41,933 nucleotides of DNA from Gammaproteobacteria bacterium (GCA_011391405.1 JAABQQ010000099.1:1-41933); one strand, 5' to 3'. Positions 24,936 through 35,477 are shown, numbered from the stretch's first letter. The notes: a model not told the origin generated them from the letters alone. Numbers and translations: made by a program.

Positions 24936-25621
24936 GATTTCTCCTGCGCGCGGCCCAGGGCCTCCAGCACGCTTTGTGCAGCTTCCTGCTCGGCGCGGCG
25001 CCGGCTCGAGCCCCGGCCCGTCGCCCGCAACGCAAGATCAACGGCTGCGCAACTCACGACGAACCACTGTTCGTGCGGTTCGCCGCCTACTTCTTCCAGC
25101 GTGTATTTCGGCAACGCGAATCCCCGCGACTGCAGTTCCTCCTGCAATCGCGTCTTGGGATCCTTGAGGGTTTCGGCGGAGGGCAGCTCGCGCAGTCGCT
25201 CGCCGAGCAGCCGGTGTACCACGTCGCGGGCGGCCTCGATGCCACCGTCGAGGTAGATCGCGCCGAAAATCGCCTCGAGGCTGTCCGCCAGGATGGAATC
25301 GCGGCGGAAGCCGCCCGACTTCAGTTCACCGCTGCCGAGTCGCAACTGATCGCCGAGGTCGAGTTCGCTGCCGATCGCCGCGAGCGTCGGACTGCTCACG
25401 AGCGCGGCGCGGAACCGGCTGAGGTCGCCTTCGGGTGCGTCCGGGAACGTGCGGAACGCGAGCAGCGCAATCGCGAAGTTGAGGACCGAGTCCCCGAGAA
25501 ATTCGAGGCGCTCGTAATTCGTACGGCTGGCGCTGCGGTGGGTCAGCGCTGCCTCGAGCAGCCCGGGATCACGAAAGCGATACCCGAGCCGCCGTGCGGA
25601 CCATTCATCGGCGTTCAGCAA
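24932..25621 (-). CDS. rnc: Ribonuclease III
   Basis: RNase III cleaves double-stranded RNA in rRNA precursors, mRNAs and antisense pairs. The 229-residue protein has the catalytic domain signature YERLEFLGDSVLNFAIA (about residues 36-52), the second acidic cluster ILADSLEAIFGAIYLDGG, and a C-terminal double-stranded RNA-binding domain (DPKTRLQEELQSRGFALPKY to GRGSSRRRAEQEAAQSVLEAL). The start MLNADEWSARRLGYRF is usual. The DUF4845 gene precedes it by 9 bases. E. coli rnc autoregulates through a 5' hairpin; I see no such structure here because the upstream gene is too close. Confidence 0.96.
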   Translation of the reverse strand: MLNADEWSARRLGYRFRDPGLLEAALTHRSASRTNYERLEFLGDSVLNFAIALLAFRTFPDAPEGDLSRFRAALVSSPTLAAIGSELDLGDQLRLGSGELKSGGFRRDSILADSLEAIFGAIYLDGGIEAARDVVHRLLGERLRELPSAETLKDPKTRLQEELQSRGFALPKYTLEEVGGEPHEQWFVVSCAAVDLALRATGRGSSRRRAEQEAAQSVLEALGRAQEKS

Positions 25622-25630
25622 GGCCCGCCG

Positions 25631-25996
25631 TCACTGTGGGATGGAGACCGTCTTGTCGAACTTGACCAGCAGGTACACGTTCGCAATGAACGGCTGCTCG
25701 GCCTCATAGGACGCGATCATGTCGTAGCCTGCGGCGGTCTTGTCGATCTCGATCTCTTTCCAGCCGATGCTGCTGATGTCCTCGACGTCCCAGCGGCGCT
25801 CGAGCGAGCGGCGGATGAGCGCCGGGTTGGTGTCGATGGCGGCGTGTTCGTCACGCACCTGCTCGAGCGAGCGCGCGACCTTGGTGTACTCGAGGTACAC
25901 CGGCACGAGCCGGATGCCGGCATAGAGCGCCGAGCCGAGGATCAGCAGGATGATGACGATGCCCAGAAACGTCGCGCCGCGTTCACGTGGTCTCAT
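25631..25996 (-). CDS. DUF4845 single-pass membrane protein
   Basis: This 121-residue protein matches the DUF4845 family, found between lepB and rnc in many beta- and gammaproteobacteria. A basic start (MRPRERG) leads into one hydrophobic segment (FLGIVIILLILGSALYAGIR, about residues 9-28), with a periplasmic-type C-terminal domain containing VPVYLEYTKVARSLEQV and ANVYLLVKFDKTVSIPQ. The start resembles a pilin-like TM region but lacks a prepilin cleavage site. Function is unknown. The ATG at 25996 has GGGAG ten bases upstream. It is 20 bases downstream of lepB. Confidence 0.88.
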   Translation of the reverse strand: MRPRERGATFLGIVIILLILGSALYAGIRLVPVYLEYTKVARSLEQVRDEHAAIDTNPALIRRSLERRWDVEDISSIGWKEIEIDKTAAGYDMIASYEAEQPFIANVYLLVKFDKTVSIPQ

Positions 25997-26016
25997 CACG
26001 GGTCTCCCTTTCGAGT

Positions 26017-26802
26017 TCAATGAATGGCCTTGCCGATGCGGTCCCACAGGGGCGCATTCGGTAACTTCCAGTTCAGCCAGATGCGGACGGCCTTGCCAAC
26101 CACGTTGTCGGCCGGCACATAGCCGACTTCCGGGAAGCGGCTGTCGCGGCTGTTGTCCCGGTTGTCGCCCATGAAGAAAAAGTGACCTGCCGGCACCACG
26201 TCGTCGAAGTCCACCGAGGGCCGCTCGCCGATGTAGAGCGCGCGGTGCTCGACGGTACCCAGGCGTTCGATGCCGATCTGCGCCCGGGGCGTGCTGCCGT
26301 ACGGCTCGGAGTAGCCGTCGAGCGTGACGTCCTGCAGCTGGTCGTTGATCCAGACGCGCTTGTCGCGCACCACCACGTGATCGCCCGGCAGGCCGACCAG
26401 CCGTTTGATGTAATTGGTTGCCGGATCCGACGGCAGGCGGAACACCACGACGTCACCGCGGGCCGGCTCACCCAGCGGCACGATTTCGGTATTGACCACC
26501 GGCAGGCGCAGGCCGTACTTGAACTTGTTGACGAAGATGAAGTCGCCGTCGAGCAGCGTCGGCATCATCGAGTCGGACGGAATGCGGAACGGTTCGTAGA
26601 GGAACGAACGGATCACCAGCACGAGCAGGATGATCGGGAAGAACGACCGCGCGTATTCGACCAGGATGGGTTCGGGCGGGCCACCGGCGGCGCTGCCCGT
26701 CCGTCGCTGCCGTTGCGGGCGGAACACGCGGGCGTCGACCAGCCAGACCAGCCCGGTGACCAGCGCAGCAAGGACCAGGAAAAAGGAAAAGTCGAAGACC
26801 AA
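26017..26802 (-). CDS. lepB: Signal peptidase I
   Basis: LepB cleaves signal peptides from exported proteins at the periplasmic face of the inner membrane. The 261-residue protein has two N-terminal hydrophobic segments (residues 4-22 and 54-66), the catalytic serine S78 in RIPSDSMMPTL and the catalytic lysine K133 in NYIKRLVGLPGDHVVV, then the conserved GDNRDNSRDSRFPEVGYVP region. The start is TTG at 26802, supported by AGAGG six bases upstream and by a promoter placed just before it. A leading VFDFSFFLVLAALVTG is a good TM start. LepA and LepB are adjacent as in E. coli. Confidence 0.95.
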   Translation of the reverse strand: MVFDFSFFLVLAALVTGLVWLVDARVFRPQRQRRTGSAAGGPPEPILVEYARSFFPIILLVLVIRSFLYEPFRIPSDSMMPTLLDGDFIFVNKFKYGLRLPVVNTEIVPLGEPARGDVVVFRLPSDPATNYIKRLVGLPGDHVVVRDKRVWINDQLQDVTLDGYSEPYGSTPRAQIGIERLGTVEHRALYIGERPSVDFDDVVPAGHFFFMGDNRDNSRDSRFPEVGYVPADNVVGKAVRIWLNWKLPNAPLWDRIGKAIH

Positions 26803-26826
26803 GCAGCACCTCTTGGAACGGGGCGG

Positions 26827-26855
26827 AGTATTGGTTAATTATCTCGCGGAATCAA
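26827..26855 (-). promoter_or_regulatory. Candidate sigma-70 promoter for lepB
   Basis: On the minus strand TTGATT (26850-26855) and AATACT (26827-26832) are separated by exactly 17 bases in an AT-rich island (88 bases between lepA and lepB) that contrasts with the surrounding GC-rich DNA. Transcription would start about 18 bases before the TTG start codon, leaving a short leader holding the AGAGG ribosome-binding site. This suggests lepB-DUF4845-rnc-era-recO can be transcribed separately from lepA. Confidence 0.5.
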
Positions 26856-26890
26856 TGCTTTGCATCACATTGTGCGAGCAGGAGTGAAAA

Positions 26891-28687
<1,797 letters not shown>

Positions 28688-28741
28688 CGGGTCCCAGGTC
28701 GTCCGGCGCAACCCGCAGTTCGGGCGCGTCAAAACCCGCGA

Positions 28742-28984
28742 TTATAGCCCGAGGGCCGCCGCGACCTTGCCACGATCGTACCGGCCTTCGCAGGCCACGT
28801 GACCGTCGACCGTGAGCACCGGAACGCGCAGCCCGAACTCCCACGCCAGTGCCGGTTCGGCATCAACGTCGTGCGTGGCGAGGATGTCCAGCAGACCCGG
28901 GTGGTCGAGCGAAAAATCGAGCAGAAACTCGTCGCAGAGGTGACAGCCGTCGCGGACGTACAGCGCAAGCGCCGCCGCGGTCAT
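28742..28984 (-). CDS. Glutaredoxin-like thiol-disulfide protein (DUF836 type)
   Basis: The 80-residue product is a small thioredoxin-fold protein with a CxxC motif at C14-H-L-C17 (YVRDGCHLCDEFLLDF) and the cis-proline region FGLRVPVLTVDGHVACEGRYD. Such proteins are found beside rseC and lepA in several gammaproteobacteria. The reducing partner and target are unknown; because it is translationally coupled to rseC (4-base ATGA overlap at 28981-28984), a role in thiol redox linked to the RseC/SoxR-reducing function is a plausible inference only. Confidence 0.87.
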   Translation of the reverse strand: MTAAALALYVRDGCHLCDEFLLDFSLDHPGLLDILATHDVDAEPALAWEFGLRVPVLTVDGHVACEGRYDRGKVAAALGL

Positions 28985-29427
28985 GGCTGGCCCGACAAGG
29001 TGGTGTCGTCGGCACCGAGCCACTGCCAACGCATCGGCACCCCCGCCCTCGTCCATCGCCAGGCCAGGAAGCCACCGGCCAGCAGCCCGAGCAGCGCCCC
29101 CAGCAATGGGATGCCCCCCGGCTCCCAGCCCACGACCCGGAGCAGAGCCGGGCCGGCCAGCAACCCGGCCAGGGGCGGCAGGTACAACCGGCAGGCAGCC
29201 CGCAACAGGCGGGCATCGTCGATCTGCACTTCGAGCCGGTCGCCCGGCGCAAGCGTTCGCTGGCCTTGTTGCGCGTCGATTTCGAGCCTGCGGGGTTGGT
29301 TCGACCGTTGCCAGCCGCAGCCGCGCCCGGCCGCACAGGCCCCGCAGGCGGGGTGATTCGAGACGCCGCATTCGACGCGGGCTCGGCCGGCCTCGACCCG
29401 GGTAACGATCCCGGTGACCTGCCCCAT
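28981..29427 (-). CDS. rseC: SoxR-reducing/sigma-E regulatory protein RseC
   Basis: RseC is an inner-membrane protein that contributes to SoxR reduction and modulates sigma-E. The 148-residue protein has the cysteine cluster C20-X7-C28-X2-C31-X5-C37 (ECGVSNHPACGACAAGRGCG), a beta-rich cytoplasmic part ending DRLEVQIDDARLLRAAC, and two membrane helices at LPPLAGLLAGPALLRVVGW and IPLLGALLGLLAGGFLAWRW. The order rpoE-rseA-rseB-rseC is the standard one; it follows rseB after 3 bases. Confidence 0.92.
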   Translation of the reverse strand: MGQVTGIVTRVEAGRARVECGVSNHPACGACAAGRGCGWQRSNQPRRLEIDAQQGQRTLAPGDRLEVQIDDARLLRAACRLYLPPLAGLLAGPALLRVVGWEPGGIPLLGALLGLLAGGFLAWRWTRAGVPMRWQWLGADDTTLSGQP

Positions 29428-29430
29428 GAC

Positions 29431-30453
29431 TCAGCGGGCGGAGCCGGCCGGGGAATCAGCCGGGACTTCAGAGCCCTGGACGGGCACGACCGAGTTGGCG
29501 ATTTCGCGCACGGTGGCCGCAGGCACTTCGCCGATCGCGGTGACCACGTGCCCATGCACGCTTGTCGAATAGGCGTTGGCGGACCCCATGGTCGAGGTTT
29601 CCGGCGGACGCGGACCGGTCTGTGTGCCGGGCTCGATGAAGACGGAGATGGCTGCAATACCGTCCGAAAAGATCAGGTGCTGGGCCGGCATCGGCGAACC
29701 GGGGATCTGCTGCAGCCGGCTGGTCACGAGCCGGAACCCCGGCGGCAGGCGCAACGGCCGCCACCCGCCATTTTTTGGCAGCTGCGGCATGGCGGCGAGC
29801 TTGCGGTCGGTGCGGACCCACTGGAACCCGGTGGCATCGACCGTCGGCTCGATGTCGTGGGCCGGAATACTGTCTTTCATCTGTAGCTGCGTAAAGCGAA
29901 TGACCTCGATCGGGTTGCCGATGCCATTCGTCACGACCGACTGCAGGGGCATGGCCGTCTCTTCGTCGAGCCAGAGGCGGTAGCCGTAGCGGTAGATATC
30001 CTTGGGCCGTACGTCGATGACGCGGACCTCGCGGCCCAGCAGGCGACTGCCTTTCGGGCCGACGGCAAGCTGGTAGTTGCGATCGAGTGCGGGGCCCGGG
30101 GTGGGCAGTGACTTGAGCAACGAGCCGTCGTCGCCGCGCGGCTCCACGATCACGACACGGCGGTCCGGCAGGTAAGCGTGGACCTCTTCGCGCGTGCGCA
30201 CGATTTCACGGCCACTGCCATCCAGCGACACGAGGCGCTCGAGACTCTTGCCGTTGTCCACCCGGTGCACGATGCGCATCGTCTCGGCCTGGCGTCCGGT
30301 CGAATGCGTGAACAGGCCGTCGTAGCTGCGTGTGGCGAGCGACTCCGACATGCGCTCGATCCAGGCCCGCGCGTCATCTTCGGCGTGCGCCGAAAACGCC
30401 AGCAGGCAGGCAGCGACGCAAACCGCGGCTCGCCTCATCGCGTATCGACTCAT
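29431..30453 (-). CDS. rseB: Sigma-E factor regulatory protein RseB (MucB)
   Basis: RseB is a periplasmic protein that binds RseA, shielding it from DegS cleavage, and senses mislocalised lipoproteins or lipopolysaccharide. The 340-residue product has a signal peptide (MSRYAMRRAAVCVAACLLAF, cleavage near SAHA), the lipid-binding-like large domain (AWIERMSESLATRSYDGLFT, MRIVHRVDNGKSLERLVSLD, the YRYGYRLWLDEETAMPLQSV core) and the smaller C-terminal domain (AQHLIFSDGIAAISVFIEP, VTAIGEVPAATVREIANSV). It overlaps rseA by 4 bases. Confidence 0.95.
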   Translation of the reverse strand: MSRYAMRRAAVCVAACLLAFSAHAEDDARAWIERMSESLATRSYDGLFTHSTGRQAETMRIVHRVDNGKSLERLVSLDGSGREIVRTREEVHAYLPDRRVVIVEPRGDDGSLLKSLPTPGPALDRNYQLAVGPKGSRLLGREVRVIDVRPKDIYRYGYRLWLDEETAMPLQSVVTNGIGNPIEVIRFTQLQMKDSIPAHDIEPTVDATGFQWVRTDRKLAAMPQLPKNGGWRPLRLPPGFRLVTSRLQQIPGSPMPAQHLIFSDGIAAISVFIEPGTQTGPRPPETSTMGSANAYSTSVHGHVVTAIGEVPAATVREIANSVVPVQGSEVPADSPAGSAR

Positions 30454-31031
30454 TGCCAGGGAGCCTCTCCCATCTCGTAGGAGACGCGCGCGATGCCCGG
30501 ATCGGCGGCGAGGAGGCTCGAGAGCACGTTGCGCCGGACCATCGGCGTCGAGAACTGGCTGTGGGCAACCATGTAACCCGCGAGGCGCTGGCTCTGCGCC
30601 GGCGTCGGGCTCGCCGACATGGCGAACGAATTGGCTGGCGTGACTTCGAGCTGGGCAACGGGCGTGACGTCAGGCCGGAACAGCAGCACTGCGGAGACAG
30701 CCGCGCTGGCGGCAAGGGCCGTACGCACCATCGGCCGCTTCCAGAGCGCGACGTGCTGCGGCATCTGGACGTTGGCTCCCGGGCGCGCTGTCGAGGTCTT
30801 CTCGACCAGGACCGGGGCCTCGTCGATGGCGGCACTTACGCGCGCCGCGAACGATGGCGAGGCGATACGCCCACCTGGGGCGCGCAGCGTTTCGCCAATC
30901 AGGGCGTAGGACCCGAACGTACGACGCAACTCGGGATCCTTGTCGAGGCGCCGCATGAGCAGGCCCATTTCGTCCCGAGGCAGTTCGCCATCCAACAGGG
31001 CCGAAAGCTGTTCACGAATCTGGTCGGTCAT
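30450..31031 (-). CDS. rseA: Anti-sigma-E factor RseA
   Basis: RseA holds sigma-E at the membrane until regulated proteolysis releases it. The 193-residue protein has the N-terminal anti-sigma domain (EQLSALLDGELPRDEMGLLM, residues 7-26; then RTFGSYALIGETLRA), one membrane helix around residues 103-118 (VRTALAASAAVSAVLLF) and a periplasmic tail with the RseB-contacting end (MVAHSQFSTPMVRRNVLSSL). It lies 20 bases downstream of rpoE and overlaps rseB. This fits the MucA/RseA family. Confidence 0.93.
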   Translation of the reverse strand: MTDQIREQLSALLDGELPRDEMGLLMRRLDKDPELRRTFGSYALIGETLRAPGGRIASPSFAARVSAAIDEAPVLVEKTSTARPGANVQMPQHVALWKRPMVRTALAASAAVSAVLLFRPDVTPVAQLEVTPANSFAMSASPTPAQSQRLAGYMVAHSQFSTPMVRRNVLSSLLAADPGIARVSYEMGEAPWQ

Positions 31032-31051
31032 TTCGTTCTCGGCACTCGGTT

Positions 31052-31708
31052 TCAGTCGAGCAGGGGTTTCAGAGCGCGGTCGATGGCTTCACGGGCACGG
31101 AAGATACGCGACCGGACAGTACCCACGGGGCAATCCATTGCCACCGCGATTTCTTCGTAACTGAGGCCTTCGATTTCGCGCAGCACGATGGCCGTGCGCA
31201 GGTCTTCGGGCAATTGCTCGATCGCGCTGTTGACGGTCTGGCGGATCTCTTCGGAGAGGACCGTCGCCTCGGGCGTGTCGTCGTGTTTGAGTCGCGCCGC
31301 CACGTTGTTCTGCTCGCTTTCCGAGAGTTCCGCTTCGTAGTCCAAGGGTCGGCGCTGGCGCGAGGCGATCGAATTGCGGGCTGTATTGACCGCGATGCGA
31401 TAGAGCCAGGTGTAGAACGCACTGTCGCCCCGAAACGACCCAAGGGCCCGATAGGCCTTCACGAAGGCTTCCTGGGCGACATCCTCGGCTTCCGTCGGAT
31501 CGCGCAGCAGCCGCGCCACCAGCTTGATGACCTTGTGTTGGTACTTGAGCACCAGCAGGTCGAACGCGCCGCGTTCGTTCTGCTGGGCCCGCCGCACGAG
31601 ATCGAGGTCGCTTTGCCCGGTGCCCGCAGGCAGGCCGGCATCGTCGTCCCCGGGTTCTCGCGACTTCATAGACTCGTCCGGCGGGGGAAAGTTCTGCATG
31701 GCTTGCAT
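31052..31708 (-). CDS. rpoE: RNA polymerase sigma factor RpoE (sigma-E/AlgU)
   Basis: This ECF sigma factor directs the envelope stress regulon. From the ATG at 31708 it has 218 residues. Region 2 is QNERGAFDLLVLKYQHKVIK, EAEDVAQEAFVKAYRAL and FYTWLYRIAVNTARN; region 4 is LPEDLRTAIVLREIEGLSYE and MDCPVGTVRSRIFRAREAI. The first ~13 residues (MQAMQNFPPPDES) are not family-like, and an ATG at 31669 with a weak GGA site is an equally good start. It begins 27 bases after the ygfX-like gene, so it could be transcribed from the sdh operon as well as from its own promoter; I could not identify a convincing sigma-E-type promoter. Confidence 0.95.
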   Translation of the reverse strand: MQAMQNFPPPDESMKSREPGDDDAGLPAGTGQSDLDLVRRAQQNERGAFDLLVLKYQHKVIKLVARLLRDPTEAEDVAQEAFVKAYRALGSFRGDSAFYTWLYRIAVNTARNSIASRQRRPLDYEAELSESEQNNVAARLKHDDTPEATVLSEEIRQTVNSAIEQLPEDLRTAIVLREIEGLSYEEIAVAMDCPVGTVRSRIFRAREAIDRALKPLLD

Positions 31709-31735
31709 GGCTAGGCTAGCGCAACTGCCGCCTGG

Positions 31736-32158
31736 TCACGAACCAGCCGAGCGCCCGCAGCGGGGCAGAACGACGCTCCAATGACGAATGGCTGAGCATG
31801 GCACGTCGAACGGCGTCAACCAGGTGCGGAACCGTTCGCCAGCCGGGTTGGAATCCACCAGCAGATCGAGGAAAACCGAGGGACCTATCAATCGCGTGCC
31901 GACACCGATCGTCGTTCGGCACGGGACCTGCCCGGCCCTGAGCAGCCAAAGGGAGCCGTCTGCGCCGGCCACGAGCCGTCGAGCCGGTTGGCGCCTGGAG
32001 CGCATCCAGGACCGTACCTGGGTCGCCACGATCGAACTGCCCGCCAGCAACAGCAGCAGGGAGGCTGTCATCGGCCCGCCCGAACGAACAACGGCCCAAG
32101 CCACGAACGCCGTTGCCAGCGCCACCATCGCGCCCGCGGCCCGGCCGGCTGCAGTCAC
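31736..32158 (-). CDS. ygfX: YgfX/CptA-like membrane protein
   Basis: The 140-residue product follows sdhE, as ygfX does in E. coli. Two close hydrophobic segments (VALATAFVAWAVV and TASLLLLLAGSSIVA) precede a basic RSRRQPARRL stretch and a soluble part (GADGSLWLLRAGQVPCRTTI, RTWLTPFDVPCSAIRHWSVV), matching the YgfX layout. E. coli YgfX (CptA) was reported as the toxin of a pair with YgfY/SdhE, inhibiting FtsZ and MreB, although SdhE is now mainly seen as the flavinylation factor. The start is a GTG at 32158, ten bases after sdhE; an internal ATG is possible. Sequence similarity is modest, so the name relies heavily on position and topology. Confidence 0.75.
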   Translation of the reverse strand: MTAAGRAAGAMVALATAFVAWAVVRSGGPMTASLLLLLAGSSIVATQVRSWMRSRRQPARRLVAGADGSLWLLRAGQVPCRTTIGVGTRLIGPSVFLDLLVDSNPAGERFRTWLTPFDVPCSAIRHWSVVLPRCGRSAGS

Positions 32159-32168
32159 CGGAGGCAGC

Positions 32169-32432
32169 TCAAGGCTCGAGTCGACGGATGCAGGCGATGA
32201 TCGCACGCTGGGATTCCTCGGCCGGGGTGGCTCGACCCACAAGATACCCGAAGAGGTCGGGGTCCTGCAGGTCGACCAATTGCGTGAACGCGTCGCGTTC
32301 GGTGGGTGACGCCGTCGCCCAGACCCGGTCGAGGTAACGGGTGAGCATAACGTCGAGCTCCCGCATGCCACGCCGGCAGCGCCAGCGCAGCCGTGCCATG
32401 TTGAAATCGGCGGGAGCGGCTGGACAGCACAT
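32169..32432 (-). CDS. sdhE: FAD assembly factor SdhE
   Basis: SdhE (YgfY, SDHAF2-like) promotes covalent attachment of FAD to SdhA. The 87-residue protein has the hallmark RWRCRRGMRELDVMLTRYLD with the RGxxE motif, then the AFTQLVDLQDPDLFGYLVG helix pair. The ATG at 32432 overlaps the sdhB stop by one base (TGATG), which favours this start even though MARLRWRC at 32399 is closer to the usual length. Its place directly after sdhB fits its role and differs from E. coli, where it is apart from the sdh operon. Confidence 0.92.
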   Translation of the reverse strand: MCCPAAPADFNMARLRWRCRRGMRELDVMLTRYLDRVWATASPTERDAFTQLVDLQDPDLFGYLVGRATPAEESQRAIIACIRRLEP

Positions 32433-33214
32433 CAGTGCTGCCGCTCGACGATCATCTTCTTGATCTCCGCGATGGCCTTCGACGGATTGAGGTCCTTCGG
32501 GCAGGCTTCCGCGCAGTTCATGATCGTGTGGCAGCGGTAGAGGCGGAACGGGTCCTCGAGCTCGTCGAGGCGCTCGCCCGTGGCCTCGTCGCGCGTGTCG
32601 ATGATCCAGCGGTACGCAGCGAGCAGCGCCGCCGGACCGAGGAAGCGGTCGCTGTTCCACCAGTACGACGGGCAGCTCGTCGAGCAGCAGGCGCACAGGA
32701 TGCAGGCCGACGGACGGTCGATCTTCTCCTGGTCTTCCTTGGACTGCAGGCGCTCGCGGTCGGGCGGCGCCGGCGTACGCGTCTGCAGCCACGGCTTCAC
32801 CGAGGCGTACTGCGCGTAGAAGTTGGTGAGGTCGGGCACGAGGTCCTTGATCACCGGCAGGTGCGGCAACGGGTAGATCTTCGCGTCACCCTTGATCTCG
32901 CCGATAGCCTTGGTGCATGCCAGCGTGTTCACGCCGTCGATGTTCATCGCGCACGAACCGCAGATGCCTTCGCGGCATGAGCGGCGGAACGTCAGCGTCG
33001 AATCGACTTCGTTCTTGATCTTGATCAGCGCGTCGAGAACCATCGGGCCACAGCTGTCCATGTCGACTTCGTAGGTGTCGACGCGCGGTTTCTGGTTCGA
33101 GTCAGGGTCGAACCGATAAATGCGGAATGTCTTGAGGTTCTTCGCACCCGCCGGGGCCGCGTGACTCTTGCCGGGCTGGACCCGGGAATTTTCGGGAAGT
33201 CTGAATTGGGACAT
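32432..33214 (-). CDS. sdhB: Succinate dehydrogenase iron-sulfur subunit
   Basis: SdhB carries electrons from FAD to ubiquinone through three iron-sulfur clusters. The 260-residue protein has the [2Fe-2S] cysteines C80, C85, C88 and C100 in [22 protein letters not shown], the [4Fe-4S] motif [12 protein letters not shown] and the [3Fe-4S] region [20 protein letters not shown]. The N-terminus is about 20 residues longer than in E. coli. It is separated from sdhA by 86 bases that contain the telomere-like repeat, unlike the tight spacing elsewhere in the operon. Confidence 0.97.
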   Translation of the reverse strand: MSQFRLPENSRVQPGKSHAAPAGAKNLKTFRIYRFDPDSNQKPRVDTYEVDMDSCGPMVLDALIKIKNEVDSTLTFRRSCREGICGSCAMNIDGVNTLACTKAIGEIKGDAKIYPLPHLPVIKDLVPDLTNFYAQYASVKPWLQTRTPAPPDRERLQSKEDQEKIDRPSACILCACCSTSCPSYWWNSDRFLGPAALLAAYRWIIDTRDEATGERLDELEDPFRLYRCHTIMNCAEACPKDLNPSKAIAEIKKMIVERQH

Positions 33215-33227
33215 GGAGTGCTTCGCA

Positions 33228-33262
33228 GGGGCTAGGGGTTAGGGGATAGGGGTTAGTCGGAA
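33228..33262. repeat. TTAGGGG telomere-like repeat, copy 2 (between sdhA and sdhB)
   Basis: The plus strand reads GGGGCTAGGGGTTAGGGG then ATAGGGGTTAGTCGG, the inverse complement of the unit at 2737-2775 and 38881-38912. Four GGGG tracts with three-base spacers (CTA, TTA, ATA) are present, which could form a G-quadruplex. Downstream (about 33277-33300) a different short pattern, CTAATCACTACTCACTAATC, sits where the second arm would be. The site is inside an operon, upstream of sdhB on the minus strand. Confidence 0.8.
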
Positions 33263-33300
33263 CGCGGCGTGGTTCTCGCTAATCACTACTCACTAATCGT

Positions 33301-35091
33301 TCAATAGGTGCGGGCCTTCGGCGGGATGGCTTCGACGTCGCTCGTGAGCGTGTGCAGGTGCACGGGACGGTAGTCGATGCAGACCTTGCCCGAGGCATCG
33401 GCCCAGGCCAGCGTGTGCTTGAGCCAGGTCACGTCGTTGCGGTCCTTGAAGTCTTCACGGGCATGGGCGCCACGGCTTTCCTTGCGGTTGGCCGCCGACG
33501 ACATCGTCACCAGTGCCTGCGCGAGCAGGTTGTCGAGTTCGAGCGTCTCGATCAGGTCGGTGTTCCAGATCAGCGAGCGATCAGCCACCTGCACGTCGGC
33601 GAACGTGGCGTAAACCGCGTCGAGCTTCTGCACCCCTTCGTCGAGCGACTCGCCGGTACGGAAGACCGCCGCGTGGTTCTGCATCACACGCTGCATGTCG
33701 AGACGAATCTCCGAGGTGCGCCGCGAACCCTTCGCGTTGCGGAACTTATCGAGCCGGCTGATGGCCAGGTCGCCCGCGTCCTTCGGCAGCAGCTTGTGCG
33801 ACGTGCCGGGCTTGACCGTCTTGCCGCAGTGGTGGGCAGCCGCACGGCCGAACACGACCAGGTCGAGCAGCGAATTGGAGCCGAGGCGATTCGCACCGTG
33901 CACCGACACGCAAGCGGCTTCGCCCACCGCCATGAGGCCCGGGACGACCGAGTCCGGATTGCCGTTGCGCAGCGTGACCACTTCGCCGTGCACGTTGCTG
34001 GGAATTCCGCCCATGTTGTAATGCACGGTCGGCAGCACCGGGATCGGTTCGCGCGTCACGTCGACGCCCGAAAAAATGCGCGCGGTCTCGGCGATGCCCG
34101 GCAGGCGCTCGTGGATCACGGCGGCGCCGAGGTGCTCGAGGTGCAGGTGGATGTGGTCCTTTTGCGGACCCACGCCCCTGCCCTCGCGAATCTCGATCGT
34201 CATCGAGCGGCTCACGACGTCGCGCGAAGCGAGGTCCTTCGCGTTCGGCGCGTAGCGCTCCATGAAGCGCTCGCCCGCGGAATTGGTGAGGTAACCGCCT
34301 TCGCCGCGCGATCCTTCGGTAATCAGACAGCCTGCGCCGTAGATGCCGGTCGGATGGAACTGCACGAACTCCATGTCCTGCAGCGGCAGGCCGGCGCGCA
34401 GCGCCATGCCACCGCCGTCACCCGTGCAGGTGTGCGCCGAGGTGCACGAAAAGTACGCGCGACCGTAGCCGCCTGTGGCAAGGATCACGGTGTGCGCGCG
34501 GAAACGATGCAACTGGCCCGTCGACATGTCGAGTGCCACGACGCCGCGGCACGCGCCGTCTTCCATGATCAGGTCGAGGGCGAAATATTCGATGAAGAAG
34601 CGTGCCTGGTGCTTAAGCGACTGCTGGTACAGCGTGTGCAGCATCGCGTGACCGGTGCGGTCCGCCGCGGCGCAGGTACGCTGCGCAATGCCCTCGCCGT
34701 AATGCGTCGTCATGCCGCCGAACGGGCGCTGGTAGATCTTGCCATCCTCGGTGCGCGAGAACGGCAGGCCGTAGTGTTCGAGTTCGAGGATCGCCGCCGG
34801 CGCTTCCTTGCACATGAACTCGATCGCGTCCTGGTCGCCCAGCCAGTCCGAGCCCTTGATGGTGTCGTAGAAGTGGAAGCGCCAGTCGTCCTCGCCCATG
34901 TTGCCCAGTGCAGCGCTGATGCCGCCCTGCGCGGCGACCGTGTGGCTGCGCGTCGGGAACACCTTGCTGATGCACGCCGTGTTAAGGCCCTGCTCGGCGA
35001 GGCCGAAGGTGGCACGAAGTCCGGCGCCGCCAGCGCCGACGACGACGACGTCGTAGGTATGATCGGTGAACGCGTAATCCGCAGTGGTCAT
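33301..35091 (-). CDS. sdhA: Succinate dehydrogenase flavoprotein subunit
   Basis: SdhA oxidises succinate to fumarate in the tricarboxylic acid cycle. The 596-residue protein shows the FAD-binding [17 protein letters not shown] (16-32), the covalent-FAD histidine H50 in [19 protein letters not shown], the active-site [50 protein letters not shown] and the C-terminal ARTY-type end. The start is ATG at 35091, overlapping sdhD by 4 bases. All catalytic elements are intact. Confidence 0.97.
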   Translation of the reverse strand: MTTADYAFTDHTYDVVVVGAGGAGLRATFGLAEQGLNTACISKVFPTRSHTVAAQGGISAALGNMGEDDWRFHFYDTIKGSDWLGDQDAIEFMCKEAPAAILELEHYGLPFSRTEDGKIYQRPFGGMTTHYGEGIAQRTCAAADRTGHAMLHTLYQQSLKHQARFFIEYFALDLIMEDGACRGVVALDMSTGQLHRFRAHTVILATGGYGRAYFSCTSAHTCTGDGGGMALRAGLPLQDMEFVQFHPTGIYGAGCLITEGSRGEGGYLTNSAGERFMERYAPNAKDLASRDVVSRSMTIEIREGRGVGPQKDHIHLHLEHLGAAVIHERLPGIAETARIFSGVDVTREPIPVLPTVHYNMGGIPSNVHGEVVTLRNGNPDSVVPGLMAVGEAACVSVHGANRLGSNSLLDLVVFGRAAAHHCGKTVKPGTSHKLLPKDAGDLAISRLDKFRNAKGSRRTSEIRLDMQRVMQNHAAVFRTGESLDEGVQKLDAVYATFADVQVADRSLIWNTDLIETLELDNLLAQALVTMSSAANRKESRGAHAREDFKDRNDVTWLKHTLAWADASGKVCIDYRPVHLHTLTSDVEAIPPKARTY

Positions 35092-35477
35092 GCCTGGGCT
35101 CCGAACGCGATGCGCAACACGGCGAGGACGCCGATCAGGGCGGCCACGACGAGCGCGAACTTGAGCGCGACCAGCACGACCATGCGCGTGCCCTTGTCGC
35201 TGATGTAATCCTCGAACACGACCTGCAGGCCCAGCTGCGCGTGATACGCGGTGACTGCGACGAGCAGCAGCGCCATCACCGCCGAGAATGGCGAGCGCAG
35301 CCATGCCACCACCGCTGCGTGCGGGGCGCCTGCGCCCAGCAGCGCGAGCGACGCGATGAACCAGCAACCGAGAATGACGAGCGCCACGGCCGTGACGCGC
35401 TGCGAATACCAGTGACCGGCACCGCCCTTGGCGGAACCGAGGCCGAGCACACGACCGAGCGGGCTGCGCAGGCTCAT
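35088..35477 (-). CDS. sdhD: Succinate dehydrogenase hydrophobic membrane anchor subunit
   Basis: SdhD is one of two membrane subunits that bind heme b and ubiquinone. The 129-residue protein has a family start ([20 protein letters not shown] then HWYSQRVTA), three hydrophobic segments ([51 protein letters not shown]), and the [15 protein letters not shown] motif with the putative heme-ligand histidine. It overlaps sdhC by 4 bases and sdhA by 4 bases. Confidence 0.93.
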   Translation of the reverse strand: MSLRSPLGRVLGLGSAKGGAGHWYSQRVTAVALVILGCWFIASLALLGAGAPHAAVVAWLRSPFSAVMALLLVAVTAYHAQLGLQVVFEDYISDKGTRMVVLVALKFALVVAALIGVLAVLRIAFGAQA

